A stretch of 33,020 nt of DNA from Myxococcales bacterium UBA5297. GTDB taxonomy: Bacteria > Myxococcota > Myxococcia > Myxococcales > UBA5297. The stretch's first letter is position 1; each line of letters starts with the position of its first letter. Under the pieces are notes generated by a model, which searched no databases, was not told the origin of the DNA, and was given only the letters and a program-made list of their open reading frames with translations. Positions 1 through 7,100 of the stretch are shown here, one piece after another. The position numbers were made by a program, and so were the translations under genes. Location of the stretch: the NCBI GenBank assembly GCA_002408385.1, contig DHSB01000207.1, forward strand, positions 3,883 to 36,902. Reading direction: 5' to 3'.

Positions 1-75
1 CACGGACTCGAGAGGTTGGACATCGGGCTGAACTCCGTGCGGCGGTGGAAGGCGCTGAAGAGCGACAAAGCGTAG
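1..75 (+). CDS. 3' end of an unidentified gene (partial)
   Basis: Frame 1 is open from the window edge to a TAG at 73-75 and gives 24 residues ending in WKALKSDKA. The peptide is basic and has a sensible composition for a protein C-terminus, but it is too short to assign to a family. The start lies outside the window. It could be chance, since any edge has an open frame of some length. Confidence 0.4.
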   Translation, partial: HGLERLDIGLNSVRRWKALKSDKA

Positions 76-332
76 CAGGGAACGGGCAAGCCTCGGGAGG
101 CCCAACCCAGCGCGGTCGAAGTCCCGACTCTTCTCCGAACTCGGTGCCTGATTTCTTGTTCCGCTGGGAGGTCCGGCCGGCAGGCGAAAGCGCCGTCCGT
201 CGCTGCGACATCGCGCAGGGGCTGTTTCCAGGCCTCCCCGCTCCTCCTCCGTGACTCGGGCCTTTGAGGCAGCCTCGTCGCGAGGCGAGGCGCGTTCGAT
301 GATCGATCGAGGCGCCCGGGGCCGTCGCCGGC

Positions 333-431
333 ATGCCTTCCCAGGGCTCGTCGGGAGAGGCGGCGCGAGGGAAGAAAAAGCATAGCAAGAACGTGAGGTT
401 GCGGACGCCGGAAGAAATGGCCCGGGAGTAG
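333..431 (+). CDS. possible 32-residue basic small protein
   Basis: ATG at 333, TAG at 429-431. The product has a Lys-rich middle (GKKKHSKNVRLR) and an acidic end (TPEEMARE). The codon mix is richer in A than the surrounding DNA, which could reflect selection for Lys/Glu codons. An in-frame TGA lies about 10 codons upstream, so ATG 333 is the first usable start. No good Shine-Dalgarno is visible. A GC-rich hairpin begins 3 nt after the stop, which fits a short transcription unit. I do not recognise the peptide; it may be a chance ORF. Confidence 0.3.
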   Translation: MPSQGSSGEAARGKKKHSKNVRLRTPEEMARE

Positions 432-434
432 CCT

Positions 435-458
435 CCAGGGGCCAAGAACGGCCCCTGG
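435..458. terminator. hairpin after small ORF
   Basis: A perfect 9-bp stem (435-443 CCAGGGGCC pairs with 450-458 GGCCCCTGG) with a 6-nt loop starts 3 nt after the stop of the 32-codon ORF. There is no T-tract, so it is a terminator-like hairpin rather than a textbook intrinsic terminator. Confidence 0.45.
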
Positions 459-513
459 GACGGGGCGAGCAGGCCGGCCCTATTTGAAATACGGCTGGCA
501 GGTCCCGAAGCGT

Positions 514-538
514 CCTGGGGCCAATTGCGGGCCCCAGG
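514..538. terminator. hairpin downstream of the btpA-like gene
   Basis: A perfect 9-bp stem (514-522 CCTGGGGCC pairs with 530-538 GGCCCCAGG), 7-nt loop, lies about 60 nt past the stop of the minus-strand BtpA-family gene. On the plus strand it is followed by a short CTTTTC. Its arms are almost the mirror of the hairpin at 435-458, so the two could also pair with each other. Confidence 0.4.
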
Positions 539-598
539 TGGCCTTTTCGGTCTTGCGAAGCCCCGGATCCGGCGCGCGCGGGGCCGCAGGGAGCCAAG

Positions 599-1396
599 CT
601 AGGTGCAGCGCCGCAGCGCCTCGCGCAGGCGAGCGACGCGCGCCGGGTCGACCGGGTTCCTCCAATCGCCGTCGTGCTTTATCCAGGTGCCGACGATGAG
701 CCCGTCGCACAGCGGGGCGAGAGCGGCGCACTGGTCGGGATCGACGCCGGAGCCGACGAGGATGGGCGTGTTCGGGACCGCTTCCCGGGCGGCGCGCACG
801 TCGTCGAGCTCGGCAGGGCAGCCGGTCGCGAGGCCGGTGACGATGAGCGCGTCGGCGCCGCAGAAGACTGTGCCCTTGGCTATTTCGGCGAGCGAGAGGT
901 CCGCGGTGACCGCGTGGGCCGCGTGCTTCTTGCGGATGTCGGCCCAGACGCGGACCTCGGCGCGCAGCCCGGCACGGGCGCGCAGCAGTGGGCCGGCGCT
1001 CGCGTCGAGCCAGCCCTCGTCGGCCACGTGGCCGTAGGCGAAGGCTTCGGCGCGCATGAACGAGAGCCCGGCGGCGACGGCGACGCCGAGCGCCTCGCGA
1101 TTGGCCCCGGCGAGCACCTGGATTCCGGCCGGCAGTCCCGCCTCGCGCACCACCGGCCGGGCGATCGCCGCCATCGCCGCGACCGTCTCGGGCTCGACCC
1201 TGCCGCGCAGGTAGGGCAGGTCGCCCATGTTCTCGAAGAGGATGGCCTCGGCGCCGCCTTCCTTGAGAGCGCGCGCATCGGCGAAGGCGCGGTCTTCGAT
1301 TTCGGCCATCGACCCCTGGAAACCGGGCGAGCCGGGCAGGGGAAGGAAGTGGACCATGCCGACCAGAGCGCAGCGGGATTCGAAAAGGCGACCCAT
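599..1396 (-). CDS. BtpA/SgcQ family TIM-barrel protein
   Basis: 265 residues, a typical length for the BtpA family. Family features visible are the N-terminal ALVGMVHFLPLPGSP, LFENMGDLPY near residue 75, the MRAEAF block near 140, VWADIRKKHAAH near 175, and GSGVDPDQC plus DGLIVGTWIKHDG near the C-terminus. BtpA was named for a role in photosystem I stability in cyanobacteria; homologues in non-phototrophs (SgcQ-like) are of unknown activity, possibly acting on nucleosides or sugars. No phototrophy genes are here, so the photosystem role is unlikely. The ATG at 1396 is preceded by GGAGGA (1408-1403) with 6-nt spacing. It appears monocistronic. Confidence 0.85.
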   Translation of the reverse strand: MGRLFESRCALVGMVHFLPLPGSPGFQGSMAEIEDRAFADARALKEGGAEAILFENMGDLPYLRGRVEPETVAAMAAIARPVVREAGLPAGIQVLAGANREALGVAVAAGLSFMRAEAFAYGHVADEGWLDASAGPLLRARAGLRAEVRVWADIRKKHAAHAVTADLSLAEIAKGTVFCGADALIVTGLATGCPAELDDVRAAREAVPNTPILVGSGVDPDQCAALAPLCDGLIVGTWIKHDGDWRNPVDPARVARLREALRRCT

Positions 1397-1402
1397 GTTG
1401 TG

Positions 1403-1424
1403 TCCTCCAGGGCCGCGGATTGTA
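1403..1424 (-). promoter_or_regulatory. -10 element and RBS of btpA-like gene
   Basis: On the minus strand TACAAT (1424-1419) matches the -10 consensus at 5 of 6 positions and would place the transcription start about 15 nt before the ATG. The RBS GGAGGA is at 1408-1403. No good -35 is seen at 16-18 nt, so the promoter call is tentative. Confidence 0.4.
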
Positions 1425-1620
1425 CGCGATTGGACGAACAGGCTTTAGCGTTACTTGGCGTGGTCCGAGGGGTGGCGCCCGATGGAGTCCGGGGCGGCCG
1501 AAAGATCGCCGGCGCCCCAATTTGCGGTGAGCAGATCGGCTCGCCAAATCTCACGCCCGCGCCCGGAAACCGTGTCCGGACCAGGTCCGAGACGGGGCCC
1601 GTGGCGCGGACGATTAGCAC

Positions 1621-1649
1621 TTGACAGAAGAGGGCGATTTCACCAGAAT
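1621..1649 (+). promoter_or_regulatory. sigma-70 type promoter of tRNA-Phe
   Basis: A perfect -35 TTGACA (1621-1626) is followed by a 17-nt spacer and CAGAAT (1644-1649, 4 of 6 to TATAAT). Transcription would start about 10 nt before the tRNA. It is one of the clearest promoters in the window and fits a housekeeping stable-RNA gene. Confidence 0.65.
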
Positions 1650-1666
1650 CCGCGCCGTTTTTCGAC

Positions 1667-1739
<73 letters not shown>

Positions 1740-1758
1740 TAGCAAGACCAAGCACTCC

Positions 1759-1793
1759 GGCTCGGTGGGTCTCCCATCGAGCCTTTCTGTTGT
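1759..1793 (+). terminator. intrinsic terminator of tRNA-Phe
   Basis: An 11-bp stem (1759-1769 GGCTCGGTGGG with 1773-1783 CCCATCGAGCC, one G-T pair) and 3-nt loop are followed directly by a T-rich tail TTTCTGTTGTT. It lies 20 nt after the tRNA end and has all parts of a Rho-independent terminator. Confidence 0.85.
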
Positions 1794-1905
1794 TGAGCGG
1801 CCCTTCGCCCCTGGCGGCAGCTCGAGACGAGTCGCTCGCGTCCGGTTTGCGAGCAGGCCCGACCTCTGCGTGCCTTCTGTTCGTTTGGGCTCTTTGGCGC
1901 TTGGC

Positions 1906-2481
1906 TCAGCTCAGGCCGAGTCGCCTGCGGAGCGCTTCGACGCGGCCGCGCAGCTCAACAAGCTCTGACGTCTCCTCGGCCTCCGTGAGCACCCCGAGGG
2001 CGACGACCGTCACTCCACCCTGCTCGAGCGCGACTGCCGCCTGTCCGAGCTCGGGGGTGACCGAGTAGATGACGCCGCGGCCGTAGGGACCTGCCGCGAC
2101 AGCGTCGAGCGGCTCGACCTTCCAGCTCGGCGGCTCGAGCGCGAGCGCGGGAGGCGGCTGAAAGGTGGTGAGCTCATCCTCGGCCTCCGGCGCGGCCGGC
2201 GGGACTCCGGTGGCGAGCTCGTCCTCGGCGTTCGCTGCCGCCGGCTCTTGCGGGCTTGACGGAGAGGCGCTGTCTGCCGTGGCGAGCCTCTGGCGCACCA
2301 GCGCCCACTGCTCCTCGCTGCGCTGGCGAAAGATCGCCTCGAGCCGCGATTCGGCACACTCCCGCCTGCCCCATCCCGGAGGGGAGGAGAAGAGCTCGCG
2401 AGTGGGCGCGAAGGCAGGAGCTGCCGGTGGTTCGGAGGCGGCCGGCTGGCGGGCGAACAGGGAAAGCTGGGCTGATGTCAT
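1906..2481 (-). CDS. uncharacterised protein with N-terminal QLSLF motif
   Basis: 191 residues from ATG 2481; the open frame extends upstream, but the extra N-terminus is arbitrary in composition and GAGGGG lies just upstream of this ATG. The protein begins MTSAQLSLFARQ: residues 5-9 match the QL(S/D)LF pentapeptide used by many bacterial proteins to bind the DNA polymerase beta sliding clamp. An Ala/Pro/Glu-rich, probably disordered middle follows, containing a short ordered piece (SRLEAIFRQRSEEQW). The C-terminal 70 residues (VIYSVTPELGQAAVALEQGG to LRGRVEALRRRLGLS) look folded and end in a short coiled coil. No family is recognised. It is divergently placed from the GTPase gene. Confidence 0.65.
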   Translation of the reverse strand: MTSAQLSLFARQPAASEPPAAPAFAPTRELFSSPPGWGRRECAESRLEAIFRQRSEEQWALVRQRLATADSASPSSPQEPAAANAEDELATGVPPAAPEAEDELTTFQPPPALALEPPSWKVEPLDAVAAGPYGRGVIYSVTPELGQAAVALEQGGVTVVALGVLTEAEETSELVELRGRVEALRRRLGLS

Positions 2482-2671
2482 AGAGCCCCTCGGCGCTCGG
2501 CAGGTTGTCGTGGAAGCGGCCGCGCATCTTACTCCGCGTACCGTCGCCGAAGGGCTTGAGGTCAGACGCGGTTGCTCGCGGTCGGCCGCTTCGAGCACGG
2601 TGAGCGCGCGAACGGGCGCGGCCCGCCTGCCTGTTGTCGGCAGCGGGTCGATTCCGCTACGTACCCTCGAC

Positions 2672-2679
2672 AAGGAGGG
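2672..2679 (+). promoter_or_regulatory. RBS fixing the GTG start of the GTPase
   Basis: AAGGAGGG is a near-perfect Shine-Dalgarno 8 nt before GTG 2688 and decides this start over earlier in-frame codons. Confidence 0.75.
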
Positions 2680-2687
2680 CGACCACC

Positions 2688-3827
2688 GTGCTCCCATCCA
2701 CCCTCGACGATGCCGCTCTGGAGGAAATCCTGGCTTCCGTGCGCCGCAGGTTCTCGCTCAAGCCCAAGGTCGCCATCGCCGGCTTCGGCAAGGCGGGCAA
2801 GTCCTCGCTCTTCAACGCCATCTACGGCGAAGCCGTCGCCGCGGTCAGCATGAAGACCGACCAGACGACCGAGGCCCAGACACTCGAGCGCTTCGGCATC
2901 GACTTCACCGACACCCCGGGGATGGGCACGGGCCGCTTCTCCTTCGAGCAGGTCGCCGAGACCGGCGTCTTCGACGGCCAGCACGTCGTCCTCCACGTGC
3001 TCAACGGCGTCTCGGCGATCTCGGCGGAGGACGAGCGGCTCCACGCAGCCATCGAGCGGTCGAAGGCCCGGCGGATCACGCTCGTCAACAAGGCCGATCT
3101 GCTCGAGGAGCGCGAGAGGGCCGAGTTTGCCGAGAGCGCGTGCGAGCGGCTCGGGCTCGGGCGGCAGGAGGTCCTCTTCGTCTCGGCCAAGCGCGGCGAC
3201 AACCTCCCCGAGCTCGTCCAGCGCATCGCCGAGCTTCTCCCCGAGGCGATGCAGGACGCCTTCATCGGTCAGCAGATCGCCAACCTGCAGCTCAAGGAGC
3301 GCCGGGTCCGCGCGCTCGTCTACGCCAAGGCGGCCGTCAGCGCCGGCGTGGCGCTCGCGCCCTTGCCCGGAGCCGACATCTTCTTCATCACTCCCATCCA
3401 ACTCGCCATGGTGGCCGCCGTCGGCCACTTCCACGGCGTCGAGGTCGACCGCACCCGGGCGCTCGAGCTGCTCGCGACGATGGGGGCGGGGGTCGGCTTT
3501 CGCGAGTCTGCCCGGCAGCTCGTCAAGCTCATCCCCGGTTACGGCTCGGTCGTGAGCGCGGGGATAGCCTTCGCCGGCACGGTGGCGCTCGGCGAGGCGG
3601 CCAATGCCTGGTTCAAGAGCCGCATGAAGCTCGACCCGGCCGTCGTGCGCGAGGTGTTCAAAGACACCGCCGAGCGCGCCCGGCGTGAATTCGCCGAGAG
3701 GGGCGAGGCCAGCAGCCCGAGCCTCGTGCGAAAGGCAGAGGCGCTGCGCGCCGGGTTTGAAAAGGGCGAGCTCTCGCGCGAAGAGCTCGAGCGCCTGCTC
3801 GTCATCGCCGAGGACGGCGAGGACTGA
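2688..3827 (+). CDS. Era-like GTPase with C-terminal DUF697 domain
   Basis: 379 residues. GTG at 2688 is chosen because AAGGAGGG (2672-2679) lies 8 nt upstream; the upstream extension has no RBS. All G motifs are visible: P-loop GFGKAGKSS (32-40), G2 Thr 60/61, G3 DTPGMG (75-80), G4 NKAD (134-137), G5 SAK (166-168). After about residue 200 a hydrophobic segment (AVSAGVALAPLPGADIFFITPIQ) matches the DUF697/YcjF-like domain, which probably associates with the membrane. The C-terminal 60 residues are charged and helical. Homologues are linked to envelope stress or membrane roles, but function is not established. A 65-bp piece of this gene (3020-3084) reappears in decayed form at 8860-8924. Confidence 0.88.
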   Translation: MLPSTLDDAALEEILASVRRRFSLKPKVAIAGFGKAGKSSLFNAIYGEAVAAVSMKTDQTTEAQTLERFGIDFTDTPGMGTGRFSFEQVAETGVFDGQHVVLHVLNGVSAISAEDERLHAAIERSKARRITLVNKADLLEERERAEFAESACERLGLGRQEVLFVSAKRGDNLPELVQRIAELLPEAMQDAFIGQQIANLQLKERRVRALVYAKAAVSAGVALAPLPGADIFFITPIQLAMVAAVGHFHGVEVDRTRALELLATMGAGVGFRESARQLVKLIPGYGSVVSAGIAFAGTVALGEAANAWFKSRMKLDPAVVREVFKDTAERARREFAERGEASSPSLVRKAEALRAGFEKGELSREELERLLVIAEDGED

Positions 3828-4141
3828 AGCGTGGCCCCCGATCTCCTCTCGGGGCAGCGGCGGGCAGCGGCGAGGGCGCGAATTGGCGGACGAGGCTAAC
3901 CGAGCGCGCGGCCAGGGAGAGGGTCTGGAGGGGCAAGCCGCGGCTCATCTCGGCCGGCCCTTGCGCGCGGTTGCCAAGCTCGGGACGACCGGGCGAGGCC
4001 CGAGGGCATCCGGCGCTCGCTGAGCGATCGGTTATGCACAAATCCCTCGCTACGCGGGTCATGAAGGCGCTTGGGAAATGAACGCTCGGCGGACAACCCG
4101 GGACCGGCGGGCCCCGCCGACGTCGGAGATGGAGTATCCCC
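3828..4141. other. intergenic region with weak terminator hairpin
   Basis: No gene is seen. A small hairpin (CCCCGA 3836-3841 with TCGGGG 3849-3854, 7-nt loop) follows the GTPase stop closely and may help termination. The right end holds the RBS of the next gene (GGAG about 8 nt before ATG 4142). The promoter of the large lipoprotein gene must lie here, but I cannot single out a convincing one. Confidence 0.5.
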
Positions 4142-7100
4142 ATGAATCGATCGAAGGCGAGGCGCCTCCTCGCGACATTTGCATCCCTGTCTTTCCTCGT
4201 GCTCTGCGCTTGTCCCGGAGAGGAGTCGCCGGCTGATCCGGTCGACCCCGCGTGCAGCGACGAATGTACTGCCGGCACCAAGCTCTGCCCTTCCCAGTGG
4301 GCGAGCCAGCTTTGCGGCCAGTTCGATGACGACGAGTGCCTCGAGCTCTCGACGCCGCGCCACTGCCCCAGCGGCGAGAGCTGCCTCGACGGCGAGTGCG
4401 TCGCCGGCTGCGTGCAGGAGTGCGCGCCGGGCACCGCGGTCTGCTTCAACCGCGACACGGTGCGCTTCTGCGGCAACTTCGACGCCGACGACTGCCGCGA
4501 GCTCGGCGGCGACAGCGACTGCGCGCCGGGCACCCGCTGCGAGGCCGGCGCTTGCGTCCCCGACACCGGCGAGTGCGTCGACGAGTGCACCGAGGGCGTC
4601 GCCACCTGCGAGGGTGACGCGGTCCGCACCTGCGGCCAGTACGACGACGACCCGTGTACCGACCTCTCGACCCCGTCGCCCTGCGGCGTCGGCGAGGGCT
4701 GCAGGCTGGGGGTCTGCCAGCCGGCCTGCAACGACGCGTGCGCCGCGGGAGCGGTCGCCTGCGAGGGCAACGGCGTGAAGACCTGCGCGGAGGACGCCGA
4801 GACCGGCTGCCTCGCCTGGGGCGCGCCGACGCCGTGCCCCTCGGGCGAGACCTGCAGCAGGGGTCGCTGTGCCGCAACCTGCAGCGACGACTGCGCGATC
4901 GAGGGCGCGACCTGCAACGCCGAGGCGACCGGGGTCGTGCGCTGCGGCCAGCTCGACGACGACCGCTGCCTCGATCAGGCGGCGGTCGAGCTGTGCGGCG
5001 CGGGCCATGCCTGCCGCGACGGCGCCTGCGTCTCGACCTGCACCGACGAGTGTCAGCCCGGCCAGACCCGCTGCGGCGCCGACGGCGTCAGCGTGCAGAG
5101 CTGCGGCGACTACGACCAGGACCCCTGCCGCGAGCTCGGCGGCGATGCCCTCTGCCAAGGAGGCGCGGCCTGTGCCAACGGCGCCTGCGAGTCGGCCTGC
5201 GCCGACGAGTGCCTCGAGGGCGCGGTCGAGTGCGTCAGTGGCCAGGCGGCCTTCCGCACCTGCGGCCAGTTCGACGGCGACATCTGCCGCGACTGGTCGA
5301 GCTCGAACCCCTGCCTGAGCTGGCAGGTCTGCAGCGCCGGCACCTGCGTGCTCGCGCCGCCCCCGGGGGCCGTGATCGTCAACGAGGTGCTCTACGACTC
5401 ACCGGGCTCGGACACCGCGGCCGGGACGAAGGTCTTCGTCGAGCTGTGGGGGCCGCCGCACCTGCCGCTCGACGGCTTCACCGTGGTCGGCGTCAACGGC
5501 GCGGGCGGTGCCGACTACGCCACCCTCGCGCTCGACGGCCAGGCCATCGGCGCCGACGGCTTCTTCGTGATCGCGCACCCCTCGGGCGCAGCCGAGCTGC
5601 TTGCGCTCGCGCAGATGACCAGCTCGGCGGTCGACCTGCAGAACGGCCCCGACTCGGTCCAGGTGCGCTGGCACGGCCAGGTCGTCGACGCGCTCGCCTA
5701 CGGCAGCTTCGGCGGCTCCGAGGTCGCCCGCGGCGAGGGAACGCCCGCGCCCGCGGCCTCGGCGGGCAAGAGCCTGAGCCGCAGCGCCAGCCACGGTGAC
5801 AGCAACGACAACGCCGCGGACTTCGCGGTGGGCGTCCCCACGCCGCGCGCCAACGTGCCGACCTGCGCCAGCACCTGCCCGGTGCTCGACCAGACCGAGT
5901 GCGTCGGCGCGCAGGTGCGCGTCTGCGCCGATCCCGACGGCGACGGCTGCAGCGACTGGAGCGCCGCGACCGACTGCCCGAGCGGCCAGCGATGCAGCGG
6001 CTCGGCCTGCGTGGCGTTCGATCCGTGCTCGCCCAACCCCTGCACCCAGGCGAACAAGACGGTCTGCACCGTGAGCGGCGGCGACGCGGTCTGCTCCTGC
6101 AACGCCGGCTATCAGGCCGACGGCAGCGGCGCCTGCGTGCCCATCGATCCCTGCAACCCGAACCCCTGCACCGAGGCGCACCGGGGCGTCTGCCAGGCCA
6201 GCAGCGGCGTCGCCGTCTGCCTCTGCGATCCGGGCTACGGCGAGAACGACTCGGGCGCCTGCGCGCAGATCGACCCCTGCACGCCCAACCCCTGCACCGC
6301 CGCGCACCAGACCGTCTGCACCGCGATCGGTCCGACCACCGCGGTCTGCAGTTGCGATCCCGGCTACGTGCCGAGCGGCACCGCCTGCGTGCTCGACCAG
6401 ACCTCGAGCTGCGCCAACAGCCACGCCGGCGACCTCTTCGAGCCCGACGAGTGCGTCACCGACGCGAAGCTCGCCACGCTGCCAGCCAACCAGTCGCGGA
6501 CCCTCTCGCCCGCGGCCGACGTGGACTGGATCGCCATCAACGCGCTGGCCGCGCACGTCTACTCGGCCTCGGTGACCGCGACGGGCTTCGTGCCTGCGCT
6601 CTTCGCCTACGACAGCGACGGCACCACCGTCCTCGCCAGCTCGACGCCGTCGTCGGGAACGTCGGCGAGCGTGCGGGTGAAGCTGGCGGCCGGCCGGCAC
6701 TACCTGAAGGTGCGCGCGTCGAGCTCGTCGGCAAGCGGCTCGTACACGCTGGCGATCGCCGACGCCGACGTGGACGACCACGGCGACACGATGGACGACG
6801 CCACGCCGCTCGCCGCCTCGGCATCGGGCGGCCGCGCGACCGGCGGCTTCCAGGTCAGCGGCGACGTTGACGTCTTCGCCGTGCCCGCGGTCGCCGGCCG
6901 CATCTACCGGGTCGAGGAGACCTCGAGCACCGACGTGAGCATCCGGGTCTTCACCGCCACCGCTACGCTCGCGAGCTGGAGGGACCCGGAGAGCTTCACC
7001 TTCCTCGCGAGCGCGACCGAGACGGTCTACCTCGCCGTGCGGCAGTACAGCGGCTACGGCGCGACCTTCTCCGTGGCGGCCTTCGACCTCGGCACCGACG

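Larger units (their letters stand above)
76..598. other. gene-poor stretch with GC-rich hairpins
   Basis: No convincing long gene is present. The stretch holds an inverted repeat at 275-289 (GCCTCG, 3-nt loop, CGAGGC), a 32-codon ORF at 333-431, and two 9-bp perfect stems at 435-458 and 514-538, each listed separately. The overlapping longer open frames have arbitrary compositions and look like noise in GC-rich DNA. Confidence 0.6.

Noticed and set aside
599..1396. Evidence of a photosynthetic organism from the BtpA homologue
   Set aside because: BtpA-family proteins are widespread in non-phototrophs and no photosynthesis gene is nearby.
2165..3688. 507-codon plus-strand open frame
   Set aside because: Runs across the QLSLF gene antisense and the GTPase in another frame; Arg-rich and motif-free.
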